Origin: Alphaproteobacteria bacterium
GTDB lineage: Bacteria; Pseudomonadota; Alphaproteobacteria; M2410
Assembly: GCA_030614785.1 (NCBI GenBank)
Contig: JAUWTJ010000002.1
Span: 62,001 to 126,000 of the forward strand
Direction: 5' to 3'
Length of the DNA: 64,000 nucleotides
Numbering within the stretch: the stretch's first letter is position 1; each line of letters opens with the position of its first letter. The notes below the pieces were generated by a model. The model was not told where the DNA came from and did not search any database. It was given only the letters and a program-made list of their open reading frames with translations. Below are positions 23,027 to 32,459 of the stretch, piece after piece. The position numbers and the translations under genes were made by a program.

Positions 23027-24468
23027 GCGACTTCGCCTCCGTCATCGGTGTTGATCGGCAATTCAATAACATTCGACTGGGTCTCGACAAGATCCTGCGC
23101 GAGCCGGGAAAAGACCTCGCCGCGCTCTTCAAAGTTCGCGTATTGATCGAAGGAAGCGCAGGCCGGGGACAAGAGGACCACCGGTCGCTCTGCCTTCGAG
23201 ACTTTCGCCTCTTTGGCGGCCAGCGCAATCGCCCGCTCCAGGGTTTCCGCCTCGACGCAGTCGACCTCGCCGGCAAGCGCGGCGGCGATTTCACCTGCGG
23301 CTTCCCCGATGAGATAGGCACGGCGAATTTTGGGGAACAGATTTTTCAACCTGCCGAAGTCCTCATCTTTCCCCTGCCCGCCGGCAATCCAGTAGACATC
23401 GTTGAAAGCGCTGATGGCCTTTGAAGCTGCCTCAAGATTGGTCGCCTTGGAATCGTTGACAAAAAGCACCTTGCCAACTTTGGCAACGGCCTGGGTTCGG
23501 TGCGGAAGGCCCTCAAAACTTTCGAAAGCCGACTGGAAACGATTTCGCTCCATTCCAAGTTCATGCGCCACTGCATAGGCGGCAGCCGCGTTTTCCCAAT
23601 TGTGACAACCGGCAAGGGACGTAATCGCGCTCAGGTCTGCAATCTTTTCAGCGTTGGGCAACGTCCCGTCATAAAGATAGCCGCCAACGACGAAAACACC
23701 TTCACCGAGCACTTGCTCGGCGCTGACGGCGACCAGCGCTTCTTTTCTGGTGAGCGTAAACTGGGTGCACAGTTCCTGTGTCGGCCTTGAGCTTGCGCCG
23801 ACAACAACCTTGCCGCTGCTTGTTAATCGATCGACAAGACGCATCTTGGCTTTCATGTATCCCGCCATGTCACCATGTCGATCCAGATGATCGCGTGTCA
23901 GATTGAGGAAGATGACAATATCGAGCCTTAAACTCTCTACCAGGTCGGCCTGATAGGAAGAAACCTCAAGCACATAAACGGTTCCATCAACAGGTGGCTC
24001 CAGGTCAAGCACCGGGACGCCGATATTGCCGCCAACCTGGGCTTCGATGCCGGTTCGCGACAGAAGATGTCCGATGAGGGCGGTCGTCGTGGATTTACCG
24101 TTCGTGCCCGTTACGGCGACAATTTTCACGTCCTTGCCACTGGTATTGATGGCCCGAGCAAACAACTCCAAATCCCCCACAATGGGAACATCAGCGTGTC
24201 TTGCCTGGATGACAATCTTATGTGGCTCGGGATGGGTCAGCGGGATGCCCGGACTGAGCACCAGTGCATCAATGCCAAGCCAGTTCCATCCCGAAGGGTC
24301 CATAATCAGTGCACCAACTTCTCTGGCAGCCTCGCGCGCGTCCTCGGTATCGTCCCACGCAACGACAGATGCGCCGCCTGCCTGCAGAGATGCAATCACG
24401 CTTTGCCCGGTGCGACCGAGCCCAAAGACCGCAACCTGCCTGCCTGCAAATTCATTAACAACAATCAC
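23023..24468 (-). CDS. murD: UDP-N-acetylmuramoyl-L-alanine--D-glutamate ligase MurD
   Basis: Cytosolic Mur ligase adding D-glutamate. The N-terminal Rossmann-like domain begins AVFGLGRTGQSVIASL, the ATP loop is GTNGKSTTTALIGHLL near residue 120, the metal and carbamyl-lysine region is HLDRHGDM, and the C-terminal domain includes VNDSKATNLEAASKAI and SPACASFDQYANFEERG. The start is a GTG at 24468 without a clear ribosome site. A gap of 29 bases separates it from mraY, one of the few non-overlapping junctions in this part. Length (481 aa) is slightly above the family norm. Confidence 0.96.
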   Translation of the reverse strand: MIVVNEFAGRQVAVFGLGRTGQSVIASLQAGGASVVAWDDTEDAREAAREVGALIMDPSGWNWLGIDALVLSPGIPLTHPEPHKIVIQARHADVPIVGDLELFARAINTSGKDVKIVAVTGTNGKSTTTALIGHLLSRTGIEAQVGGNIGVPVLDLEPPVDGTVYVLEVSSYQADLVESLRLDIVIFLNLTRDHLDRHGDMAGYMKAKMRLVDRLTSSGKVVVGASSRPTQELCTQFTLTRKEALVAVSAEQVLGEGVFVVGGYLYDGTLPNAEKIADLSAITSLAGCHNWENAAAAYAVAHELGMERNRFQSAFESFEGLPHRTQAVAKVGKVLFVNDSKATNLEAASKAISAFNDVYWIAGGQGKDEDFGRLKNLFPKIRRAYLIGEAAGEIAAALAGEVDCVEAETLERAIALAAKEAKVSKAERPVVLLSPACASFDQYANFEERGEVFSRLAQDLVETQSNVIELPINTDDGGEVA

Positions 24469-24497
24469 CCGGAACGCCCGCCCTCAATTTGTGCGTC

Positions 24498-25586
24498 TCA
24501 CCTCAACTTCAAAGTCGATAGCCCAATCAACGCCAGAATAAATGCAATAATCCAAAACCTGATAACAATGGTCGATTCAGCCCAGCCAAGCTCCTCATAG
24601 TGGTGGTGAATCGGTGCCATTCTGAACACTCTTTTACCTGTCATTTTGAAAGAAGCAACCTGGACAATAACCGAAACCGCCTCGAGCACAAAAAGCCCGC
24701 CGATGATGGCCAGAACAAGTTCGTGCTTGGTTGCACCGCTGATCGCCCCGATAGCGCCGCCAAGCGACAAAGAGCCTGTGTCGCCCATGAAAACCATGGC
24801 AGGTGGAGCATTGAACCAGAGAAAGCCAAGGCCGGCTCCGATCAGCGCACCGCAGAAGACGGTGAGCTCGCCGGTACCCCTGACGAAATTCACCTGAAGA
24901 TAGTCGGCAAAGACAGCGTTACCTACCAGATAGGCAATCAGCGCAAAACTTGCGGCGGCGATCATTACGGGGACAATCGCCAGGCCGTCCAGACCATCGG
25001 TCAGATTGACAGCGTTTGACGCTCCGACGATGACAAAGGCGCCAAAGGGAACGAAAAACCATCCCAGGTCGACGAGAAAGTCCTTGATGAAAGGAATGGC
25101 GAGCGTGCCAGCTGCATCACTCGGGGAGATTTGCGTAATCCACCAGGTCGCAATGCCGGCGATTGCAAATTCCATTAAAAGTCTGGCTTTGCCTGACACT
25201 CCCTTTGTGGACCGACTTGTCACCTTTTGATAGTCATCAGCAAAACCAATCATACCGAAGCCGCCGGTCACAAGGAGAACAACCCAGACATATTGGTTGG
25301 AAAGGTCGGCCCAAAGAAGCGTGGCAATAAACATGGATATCAATATGAGAAACCCACCCATTGTCGGCGTGCCCTGTTTCTCAATGATATGGCTCTGAGG
25401 GCCATCTTCGCGAATCGGTTGCCCTTCGGCCTGTTTGTTCTTGAGCCCACGAATAAAGGCGGGGCCAAAGACAAAACAAACCACCATGGCAGTAACAATT
25501 GAACCGCCGGTTCGGAACGTCAGGTAGCGAAACACGTTCAGAAACTGGAGCTGATCGCTGTAGGGGACAAGAAAGTGATAAAGCAT
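24498..25586 (-). CDS. mraY: Phospho-MurNAc-pentapeptide translocase MraY
   Basis: Polytopic inner-membrane enzyme forming lipid I on undecaprenyl phosphate. The 362-residue protein has about ten helices and the family motifs [15 protein letters not shown] (catalytic aspartates), [13 protein letters not shown], and [12 protein letters not shown]. The open frame runs further upstream, but ATG 25586 ([11 protein letters not shown]) matches the family start and leaves only 4 bases to the murF stop; the longer version would overlap murF heavily. Confidence 0.97.
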   Translation of the reverse strand: MLYHFLVPYSDQLQFLNVFRYLTFRTGGSIVTAMVVCFVFGPAFIRGLKNKQAEGQPIREDGPQSHIIEKQGTPTMGGFLILISMFIATLLWADLSNQYVWVVLLVTGGFGMIGFADDYQKVTSRSTKGVSGKARLLMEFAIAGIATWWITQISPSDAAGTLAIPFIKDFLVDLGWFFVPFGAFVIVGASNAVNLTDGLDGLAIVPVMIAAASFALIAYLVGNAVFADYLQVNFVRGTGELTVFCGALIGAGLGFLWFNAPPAMVFMGDTGSLSLGGAIGAISGATKHELVLAIIGGLFVLEAVSVIVQVASFKMTGKRVFRMAPIHHHYEELGWAESTIVIRFWIIAFILALIGLSTLKLR

Positions 25587-25590
25587 AAAG

Positions 25591-27015
25591 TCAGGCCCCT
25601 TTTGCGGTGTTTTGCGATTGTTTGCAGTCAAGATCAAGCAGCGCCGAGACAATCGGTGCCATATTGGTTCCAAGCGATCCCTTGATGGTCACAACGTCGC
25701 CGTTCCGAATTGCGCTAATAACAGGATCAATTAAATCTGTCGAAACAGCAGCATGGGCCCCGTCGACCATATCTCTCATTTCATTCCACAAGGCAGCCAT
25801 ACGAGGGCCGCAACAAAAAAGAAGATCTGGATGGGTTGCTTTGAGATCCGGCGCAAGGGCGATGTGCAAGGCCTGACTTGTTTCTCCGAGTTCGCGCATA
25901 TCACCGAGAATGGCAATACGGCGCCCCTCGCCCGCTGGCTTGATAGCCCCGAGCGTAGACAGAGCCGCCCGCATGGAGGCCGGGTTGGCGTTGTAGCTTT
26001 CATCAATCAGCGTAAAACCGCCGCCCGAAGCCAGTCTCACATCCTGGCGCTCGCCGCGTCCCTTTGGCGGCGCTACATCGCGCATGGCCAGTGCGGCTTT
26101 GGCAAGGTCGGCCCCCACAGCGTCAACAGCACTCAGGACGGCAAGGGAATTCAGCGCCCAGTGTTTTCCGGCGGCACCAATCCCGTAGGCCGCGTCGGTC
26201 CCATTGATCGTCGCCGCGACACAGGTGCAGGTTTCGTGAAGCTTGACCCGTGTCAGTCTCGTCTCGGCCTCGGCATGCTCCCCAAATCCGATGATCTTGC
26301 CAGCACCCGCTTCATCGGCCCTTGTCTTCAACAAATCAAAATGAACACTATCGCGATTGATGATAGCTATGCCGCCCGCCTTCAGGCCCGAAAAAATCTC
26401 GGCTTTGGCTTCGGCGATTTCCGTTTCGTCCTTGAAAAATTCCAGGTGAACGGATGCAACGGTTGTGACAATTGCTACATCGGGTTCGACCATGGCGGTC
26501 AGTGGAATGATTTCACCTGGATGGTTCATGCCAATTTCAAAGACACCATACTGCGTATCCTCAGGCATACGGGCGAGCGAAAGTGGAACTCCCCAGAGAT
26601 TATTGTAACTGAGCTCCGACGCATGAACCTTACCCGAAGGCTGAAGCGCCTTGAGCAGGGCTTCCTTGGTGCTGGTCTTGCCAACACTGCCAGTGATCGC
26701 AACGACTTTAGCCTGGCACCGGGCGCGCGCTGCGCGGGCCAGGGCGTTGAGGCCCTCAAGCGTGTCTGCAACGACAAGGCACGGGCCTTTCGCCCCGGCA
26801 GGCCTTGAAACCAGGACGGCGGCGGCGCCAGCTTTCTCGGCAGCGGCGATAAACTCATGCCCGTCACGATCAAGTCCTTCAATGGCAACAAACAGATCGC
26901 CGGGCTGAAGCGTGCGCGTGTCGATCGATATTCCTGTCGCGGCCCATGGGCCGCCGGTAAGTTCGCCGTCCGTAGCCTCTTTAGCCGCCTGCGATGTCCA
27001 AAGTGGTTGTGTCAT
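25591..27015 (-). CDS. murF: UDP-MurNAc-tripeptide--D-alanyl-D-alanine ligase MurF
   Basis: Final cytosolic Mur ligase, adding D-Ala-D-Ala to the UDP-MurNAc-tripeptide. The 474-residue protein has a family N-terminal domain, the ATP loop [12 protein letters not shown] near residue 110, [41 protein letters not shown], and the closing [15 protein letters not shown] segment. ATG 27015 overlaps the murE stop in ATGA. It sits in the standard murE-murF-mraY order. Confidence 0.96.
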   Translation of the reverse strand: MTQPLWTSQAAKEATDGELTGGPWAATGISIDTRTLQPGDLFVAIEGLDRDGHEFIAAAEKAGAAAVLVSRPAGAKGPCLVVADTLEGLNALARAARARCQAKVVAITGSVGKTSTKEALLKALQPSGKVHASELSYNNLWGVPLSLARMPEDTQYGVFEIGMNHPGEIIPLTAMVEPDVAIVTTVASVHLEFFKDETEIAEAKAEIFSGLKAGGIAIINRDSVHFDLLKTRADEAGAGKIIGFGEHAEAETRLTRVKLHETCTCVAATINGTDAAYGIGAAGKHWALNSLAVLSAVDAVGADLAKAALAMRDVAPPKGRGERQDVRLASGGGFTLIDESYNANPASMRAALSTLGAIKPAGEGRRIAILGDMRELGETSQALHIALAPDLKATHPDLLFCCGPRMAALWNEMRDMVDGAHAAVSTDLIDPVISAIRNGDVVTIKGSLGTNMAPIVSALLDLDCKQSQNTAKGA

Positions 27016-28520
27016 GTCTCGTTTTTGTCGGCCAGCGCCGCCTCTACTTCTTCGATATCGCTGAATGGCAGAACTTTATCACCTGTAATTTGGCCGGTTT
27101 CATGGCCCTTTCCGGCAACAATAAGGAGATCGCCGGATTTCAGGCCGTCAATCGCAGTTCGGATGGCCTGCCTGCGATCACCAATCTCGTATACCTTGCC
27201 GGCACTCTTTTCCACGCCGCCAAGGACTTCAGCCCTTATGGTGGCAGGATCCTCGCTGCGTGGATTGTCGTCGGTAATGATTGCAACGTCCGCGAGGCGC
27301 GCCGCAATTTCGCCCATCAGGGGTCGCTTGCCGCGATCACGGTCGCCGCCGCAACCAACAATAACATGCAGCTTTGATTTCGCATGAGGCCTCACGGCGT
27401 TCAGAACCGTTTCCAGGGCATCGGGCGTGTGAGCGTAATCAACGAGGATTGTCGCGCCGTTTTTGGTCTTGCCGGCCAATTGCATGCGTCCCGCAACGGT
27501 GGTCAATTTGCTCAGGGCAGCAAAAACTTCATCTGCGCGGCCGCCTGTCGAGATGACCAGCGCAGCAGCAATCATTGCGTTGGATGCCTGAAATGCGCCG
27601 ATGAGCGGCAGATCTATGGCGTATTCCCTGTCCTTCCATCTGACCAGAAGTTCCTGGCCCGACTGCGCCGGTGTGCGCGACAACAATCGCAGATCCGAGT
27701 TTTCGCTTTCGCCCACAGACACCACGCGGATGCCGCGGCTCCAGCAAAGCTGATCCGCCTCGTCACGGAAATCGGCATCAGCGTTTAGCACTGCAACGGA
27801 ACCGGGCTTCAGGACCTCGCCGATGAGACGCATTTTGGCAAACAGATAATCGTCGAAGTCCTCATGGTAGTCGAGATGATCACGGGTCAGGTTGGTGAAG
27901 GCTGCAGCGGCAATGTTGACGCCGTCGAGGCGATATTGTGCAAGACCATGACTTGAGGCTTCCATGGCGAGATGATCGACCCCGGACAGCGCCAAACCGT
28001 TCAGTGCACGGTGGATCTCCACCGGATCGGGGGTTGTATGACCAAGCGGGATATAAGCCACGGGACTCTGGATGCCCAGGGTTCCCATGCTCGCGGCCCT
28101 GTGTCCCAACAGGGACCAGATCTGGCGTGTGAAACTGGCAATGGACGTCTTGCCGTTGGTTCCAGTCACAGCGCAGATGATCTCGGGTTGCCGCGCATAA
28201 TATCTAGCTGCAGCAAGGGCGAGTTCCTTGCGGGGGTTGCGATAATCAAGCACCGGGATCTCTTGCTGATCGCTTCCGGCAACCTCACCCGCTTCGCTTT
28301 GCCACCCGGCATGGGTCATAACTGCAGCGGCGCCTCTGTCAAGCGCATCGCTGATATATTTCGCACCATCAACCTCGGTCCCTGGCAGCGCCGCAAAAAG
28401 ATACCCGGGCTTCACCGCACGGCTGTCTGCCGTGAGGCCCCTTATGGAGATGTCACTCGGGACAAGGTCCGGGCGTCCGGAAAGCGATATCAACTCTGCA
28501 AGTTGCATGACCTTCCTCAT
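27012..28520 (-). CDS. murE: UDP-MurNAc-L-alanyl-D-glutamate--2,6-diaminopimelate ligase MurE
   Basis: Mur ligase adding the third amino acid. The DNPRSEDP motif is the signature for meso-diaminopimelate, so the cell wall should be DAP-type. Other motifs are GTNGKTSIASFTRQI near residue 125, TTPDPVEIHRAL, NLTRDHLDYHEDFDDY, and DYAHTPDALETVL. ATG 28520 overlaps the ftsI stop in ATGA; an ATG four codons later (28508) also exists. Length is 502 aa, normal. Confidence 0.97.
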   Translation of the reverse strand: MRKVMQLAELISLSGRPDLVPSDISIRGLTADSRAVKPGYLFAALPGTEVDGAKYISDALDRGAAAVMTHAGWQSEAGEVAGSDQQEIPVLDYRNPRKELALAAARYYARQPEIICAVTGTNGKTSIASFTRQIWSLLGHRAASMGTLGIQSPVAYIPLGHTTPDPVEIHRALNGLALSGVDHLAMEASSHGLAQYRLDGVNIAAAAFTNLTRDHLDYHEDFDDYLFAKMRLIGEVLKPGSVAVLNADADFRDEADQLCWSRGIRVVSVGESENSDLRLLSRTPAQSGQELLVRWKDREYAIDLPLIGAFQASNAMIAAALVISTGGRADEVFAALSKLTTVAGRMQLAGKTKNGATILVDYAHTPDALETVLNAVRPHAKSKLHVIVGCGGDRDRGKRPLMGEIAARLADVAIITDDNPRSEDPATIRAEVLGGVEKSAGKVYEIGDRRQAIRTAIDGLKSGDLLIVAGKGHETGQITGDKVLPFSDIEEVEAALADKNET

Positions 28521-30253
28521 CTTTGTGTGGATGCAAGTTGTGCGGTTTCGGCGAAGGGTGAAACTTCGGCCGTGGGCCGCACGCCAAGAGCCGGCGCAAC
28601 ACGGCGGACAACGGCGCCAACCGTCGGCGCTGCATTCCAGCCTGCCGTCCGGTAGTTGTGTGTCTTTGGGGTCCCCTTGGGCTCATCAAGCAAGGCCAAT
28701 ACGAGATACCTGGGCTTGTCCGACGGAAAGATCCCGGCAAAGGATGTTATGAGCGCGCGTCGGTCATAACCGCCAGCCGAAGGCTTGTCAGCTGTTCCGG
28801 TTTTTCCGCCGACGGAATAACCCGGCACGTCTGCCTGACTGGCAGTTCCCTGAGTCACCACCTGACGCATAAGACGGCGCATCTGGCGGGAGGTTTCTTC
28901 TCGCACGACACGCGTTCGTGTACCGGGATCGTAATCCCTTTGCCTGAGGATCGTCGGTTCAACCTTGTAGCCACCGTTGACCAGAGAGGCCATGGCAACT
29001 GCGATGCTCAAGGGACTGACGGAAATGCCGTGACCATAGGAGACTGTCGCCGTTTCGGTCGGACCCCATTTCACCGGCAGAAGCGGTCTGCCAATTTCCG
29101 GGATCTCCACTTCAGCACGATCAAACAGACCCAGTCGTTCAAGAAATTCAGACTGCCTTTCAGCGCCAACCTGATGGGCAATGCGAGCCGAGCCAATATT
29201 CGATGACACCATGAAAACCTCTGCGACAGAGAGCCAGCGGTTTTCCGGGTGGAAGTCGTGGATCGTTCGATTAGCCACCTTGTAGGGTGCAGATGCGTCA
29301 AACTGGTCATCGATATCGATCTTGCCGCCGTCCAGGGCCATCGCCGTATTGAAGGCCTTGAACGTCGAGCCCATTTCATAGACGCCCATAGTGGCCCGGT
29401 TGAACAATTGATTGTTTGAGGCCGCGCCAATGTCATTGGGATCGAAGTCCGGCAGGGAAACCAGCGCCAGGATCTCTCCTGTTGTGACATCCAGCACCAG
29501 GCCGGTTGCCGCCTTTGCCTTGAATTCCAGCATCGAACGAATGAGCTCATCACGCATGATATACTGGACACGCAAGTCCAGTGACAGCTCGACCGGCCCG
29601 TCGGCAGAATCGGAGGCCAGCGCGTCGTTCAGAGTTCTTTCGAGGCCGATGAGACCCTTGTTTTCGGAACCAACAAATCCAACCACGTGCGAGGCGAGAG
29701 AGCCCTTGGGATAGATCCGGCGCGGGCGTTCCTCAAACCGAAACCCGGGAAATCCAAGGGCGTGAACGCTGGCATGCTGACGCGGCGTAAGATCATGGCG
29801 CAGCACGACCCATGCGCGCTCCGACTCCAGTTTTTTCTTTAAGTCCGCATAGTCAAACTCCGGAAAAACCGACATCAACCCACGGGCGGCTTCGTCTGCA
29901 TCCGCAATGTCACGGGCGTCGGCGTAGAGCGTTACAGTCTTCAAGCTGGTTGCGAGGAGCTGAGCATTGCGGTCAACGATGTCGCGGCGCAGAGTCTTGT
30001 CTACCGAGACAATGCGAGTGGACGCCCCGCTTGCGCGGTCACCGTTGAACACTGCAAGATTGAAGAGTTGGAAAACCAGGACCAGCCAGGCCAGACCAAA
30101 CAGACCGCCCAGTACCATGAGGCGCTGGCGACGAGTTGCCAAGGCATGATATTGGCGGCTGTCGAGAAACGTCGGTCCGGATTGCCCGGGCCTGTGAGGC
30201 GCGCCAAACCCTTGCGGGACATGCACAGCGGAACGGCGTCTCACCTCATTCAT
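28517..30253 (-). CDS. ftsI: Septal peptidoglycan transpeptidase FtsI (PBP3)
   Basis: Class B penicillin-binding protein cross-linking septal peptidoglycan. A single N-terminal membrane helix (LMVLGGLFGLAWLVLVFQLF) is followed by the pedestal domain and the transpeptidase domain. Catalytic motifs are complete: STFK (in GSTFKAFNTAMAL), SSN (in MVSSNIGSARIA), and KTGT (in VGGKTGTADKPSAGG). ATG 30253 shares one base with the ftsL stop (TGATG), so it is preferred to the GTG four codons upstream at 30265. Length is 578 aa. Confidence 0.97.
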   Translation of the reverse strand: MNEVRRRSAVHVPQGFGAPHRPGQSGPTFLDSRQYHALATRRQRLMVLGGLFGLAWLVLVFQLFNLAVFNGDRASGASTRIVSVDKTLRRDIVDRNAQLLATSLKTVTLYADARDIADADEAARGLMSVFPEFDYADLKKKLESERAWVVLRHDLTPRQHASVHALGFPGFRFEERPRRIYPKGSLASHVVGFVGSENKGLIGLERTLNDALASDSADGPVELSLDLRVQYIMRDELIRSMLEFKAKAATGLVLDVTTGEILALVSLPDFDPNDIGAASNNQLFNRATMGVYEMGSTFKAFNTAMALDGGKIDIDDQFDASAPYKVANRTIHDFHPENRWLSVAEVFMVSSNIGSARIAHQVGAERQSEFLERLGLFDRAEVEIPEIGRPLLPVKWGPTETATVSYGHGISVSPLSIAVAMASLVNGGYKVEPTILRQRDYDPGTRTRVVREETSRQMRRLMRQVVTQGTASQADVPGYSVGGKTGTADKPSAGGYDRRALITSFAGIFPSDKPRYLVLALLDEPKGTPKTHNYRTAGWNAAPTVGAVVRRVAPALGVRPTAEVSPFAETAQLASTQR

Positions 30254-30699
30254 CAGTCGCCCCACCTTTCGTCCCGATCCATCTCAATTTGCGCAACGGT
30301 AATGAAGTGCGACTCCGATCCGACAAATTCGTTACGTGCCGGCAAAACGATAGCAGGCTTCGCGTGGGGCACGGCGTTATAGCGCACGGGCACGCCGTCC
30401 ATGTCCTTGTCAAACAGATTGTACCCCAGCCATGGCACGTCTTCGATGGCCGCAATTTGTTCAGCACGAACCGTATCAAGTCCCAGGTGTGCCTCGGCAA
30501 GTTTCCTCAAATTACTCGGACGCGTGAGATGGCTCCACTCGGCACTCAGGACATTGATGGCTTCCTTTTCGCGATCAATGGCGCGGTCAATTTGCCGCAA
30601 CTCCTCACGCGCCTCCTGAGTTTCATATTTTAAATCACTGGCGCCGAAATAGAGCGCAATCAAAAGGGCAAGGGAAAGGGAACTAAAGACACGTATCAT
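30253..30699 (-). CDS. ftsL: Cell division protein FtsL
   Basis: Small bitopic divisome protein partnering FtsB and FtsQ and activating FtsWI. The 148-residue protein begins with a short cytosolic end, one membrane helix (VFSSLSLALLIALYFGA), then a predicted coiled coil (KYETQEAREELRQIDRAIDREKEAINVLSAEW region). The tail after the coiled coil is longer than in E. coli, as in other Alphaproteobacteria. Its ATG overlaps the rsmH stop, and its stop overlaps the ftsI start. Identification rests on position and topology as well as sequence. Confidence 0.9.
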   Translation of the reverse strand: MIRVFSSLSLALLIALYFGASDLKYETQEAREELRQIDRAIDREKEAINVLSAEWSHLTRPSNLRKLAEAHLGLDTVRAEQIAAIEDVPWLGYNLFDKDMDGVPVRYNAVPHAKPAIVLPARNEFVGSESHFITVAQIEMDRDERWGD

Positions 30700-31691
30700 T
30701 GGATGTGAACCTCTACTCTGTTGGGTGGCTCGAACGAAGTGGACCAGGCTTTCGCGGCGGTGCGCTGCGCAGCGCGAAGTCTCGCCGATCGGGCGCGCGG
30801 GTTGTCTGTGGCTTCGGTTTCTTCCGGACGGCGCACCCGCGTGGTCACCAGTTCGAAAGAGGCGTCTGGCACATCGGGTAATTCCGGTGCATGACGCGAG
30901 CCCTGGCTGGTTCGCCCCGCTCTTTGCGAGAGGAAGCGTTTGACCAGTCGATCTTCAAGGGAGTGAAAGGATACAACGGCGAGGCGGCCAGTGGGGCGCA
31001 AGAGAACCTCCGCAGCCATCAACGCCCGGGCCAATTCGCCGAGCTCATCGTTGATGAATATCCGCAACGCCTGGAAGGTCCGGGTCGCGGGATGAATACG
31101 CCGTCCGCCCGGTTTGACGTGTACGGTCTTTTCCAGGAGGTCCGCCAGTTCGCCGGTTCGCGTGAACGGCTTTTCATTGCGGCGTGCAACAATCGCTTCA
31201 GCTACCCTGCGGGCCTGCTTTTCTTCACCATAGACGTTGATGATGCGGCGCAGATCCTGGGCACTCATGGTATTGACGACTTCGGCGGCACTCTCGCCGT
31301 CCGCCGCCATGCGCATATCGAGGGGGCCATCGGACGAGAAGGAAAATCCGCGCTCCGCCTGATCAAGCTGCATGGACGAGACACCTACATCGAGGGCGAT
31401 GCCGTCAACTTCTGTAACGTCATGCGCGGCCAGAAGTTCGCGCATGTCCCCGAAACGGCCCTGAATAAGGGTCAGGCGGCCGGAGAATTCTTCTTCCATC
31501 GCACGGCCTGCCGCAATTGCCGTCGGGTCGCGGTCTATCCCGAGGACGGCGCAGTCGGCAGCTTCAAGAATGGCGCGAGAATATCCGCCGGCACCAAAGG
31601 TTCCATCGACATAGACGCCGCCGTCGCATGGGTTCAAGACGTCGATAACTTCTGCCAGCATGACCGGGATATGAGTGCGAGCATCGCTCAT
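30696..31691 (-). CDS. rsmH: 16S rRNA (cytosine(1402)-N(4))-methyltransferase RsmH
   Basis: SAM-dependent methyltransferase modifying C1402 of 16S rRNA. The 331-residue protein shows HIPVMLAEVIDVL at the N-terminus, the SAM motif DGTFGAGGYSRAIL, DLGVSS-like DVGVSSMQLDQAERGFSF, MRM, and the C-terminal FHSLEDRLVKRFL. ATG 31691 overlaps the mraZ stop in ATGA. Standard second gene of the dcw cluster. Confidence 0.97.
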   Translation of the reverse strand: MSDARTHIPVMLAEVIDVLNPCDGGVYVDGTFGAGGYSRAILEAADCAVLGIDRDPTAIAAGRAMEEEFSGRLTLIQGRFGDMRELLAAHDVTEVDGIALDVGVSSMQLDQAERGFSFSSDGPLDMRMAADGESAAEVVNTMSAQDLRRIINVYGEEKQARRVAEAIVARRNEKPFTRTGELADLLEKTVHVKPGGRRIHPATRTFQALRIFINDELGELARALMAAEVLLRPTGRLAVVSFHSLEDRLVKRFLSQRAGRTSQGSRHAPELPDVPDASFELVTTRVRRPEETEATDNPRARSARLRAAQRTAAKAWSTSFEPPNRVEVHIQ

Positions 31692-32143
31692 GACGTCCCT
31701 CCAAAGCGCAGGCCGTCACGACTTTCGCGGGCCATGGCAGCAAGACGATCTTCCTGGAGCGCGTAGGTTTCCGGGTTCCAGATCTTGAACTTGCGGCCAA
31801 GCCCCATGAACATCACCTCGCCGTTCATGCCAGCGTGGGAAATCAGCAATTCCGGCAGCTTGATACGGCCTTCCTTGTCAAACGAGAGCTCATGAGCATT
31901 ACCAAGGATCGAGGCAGCCAGCGCGTCGCGTTTCTCACTGAAAGGCGGCATCTGATCGATCATGTCGCTCAGGGCCTCAAGTTGCTCCAGAGAGCAACCC
32001 TCGATGGAATTTTCGCTGAAAGAGGGAAAACAGATAATTCCGTTCAGGCTGGAATCCTTGACAGCGGCGCGGAAGCCGGCCGGAACGGAGACCCGTCCCT
32101 TGGCATCGATCTTGTTGACCACTGTTGACAAAAACGGCTTCAT
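31688..32143 (-). CDS. mraZ: Transcriptional regulator MraZ
   Basis: Ring-forming DNA-binding protein with two SpoVT/AbrB-like swapped-hairpin domains that represses its own dcw promoter in E. coli. In this 151-residue protein the repeats are visible as NKIDAKGRVSVPAGFRAAV near residues 10-28 and LSFDKEGRIKLPELLISHA near 90-108. ATG 32143 has AAAGG seven bases upstream. It is the first gene of the cluster, and the promoter about 120 bases upstream is overlaid by TGGG boxes, consistent with autoregulation. Confidence 0.96.
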   Translation of the reverse strand: MKPFLSTVVNKIDAKGRVSVPAGFRAAVKDSSLNGIICFPSFSENSIEGCSLEQLEALSDMIDQMPPFSEKRDALAASILGNAHELSFDKEGRIKLPELLISHAGMNGEVMFMGLGRKFKIWNPETYALQEDRLAAMARESRDGLRFGGTS

Positions 32144-32250
32144 TGCTCGCCTTTATTCCTCTAGACTGATCACCCTGGCAGGCAGAAACATGCAAAAAGG
32201 TCCTGCGCCACTCCAGTCGACCCCGGTTTGGGCTCACGCTTTCCATATAA

Positions 32251-32345
32251 TGGATCTAAATGGGATAGCATGGGCTCATATGGGCGTCAATGGTCTGAGA
32301 CTGCCTTTCAATGGTTTCAATTGGGTTAATGTGGCTGATTTTGGC
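32251..32345. repeat. Array of TGG(G) boxes at 10-bp spacing, candidate MraZ operator
   Basis: On the + strand TGG starts at 32251, 32261, 32271, 32281 and 32291 (TGGA, TGGG, TGGG, TGGG, TGGT), all exactly ten bases apart. After a 21-base step a second run at 32312, 32322, 32332 and 32342 (TGGT, TGGG, TGGC, TGGC) keeps the same period. The E. coli MraZ operator is three TGGGN repeats separated by 5 bases, the same period. The boxes lie upstream of mraZ and overlap its likely promoter, but they are on the strand opposite the gene. Confidence 0.75.
32262..32290 (-). promoter_or_regulatory. Candidate dcw/mraZ promoter
   Basis: Read on the minus strand, TTGACG (32285-32290) is followed after 17 bases by TATCCC (32262-32267). 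The -35 matches well; the -10 is weak, as expected for a repressible promoter. Spacer and -10 lie within the TGGG array, so MraZ binding would block it. The leader to the mraZ ATG would be about 110 bases. Confidence 0.55.
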
Positions 32346-32459
32346 GGATCCTGGGACAAAGGTGGAACACCGCGGCCGTTGCCTAAGGCGCGTCTCTCGG
32401 AGCCACCGCCTCAGTCATAAACTTTACTCTCCATCGCGACCGCGATAGCTTCCCGCACC

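Noticed and set aside
25753-26808. Long + strand open frame (351 codons) opposite murF
   Set aside because: It lies wholly inside the complete, motif-bearing murF on the other strand and has no family-like sequence; a shadow of GC-rich coding.
30251-30265. GTG start at 30265 for ftsI
   Set aside because: ATG 30253 shares a base with the ftsL stop, the coupling pattern seen elsewhere in the cluster; the GTG adds only four codons.
31962-32420. 152-codon + strand frame across the mraZ upstream region
   Set aside because: It starts inside mraZ on the other strand; its apparent regularity comes from the phased TGG boxes.
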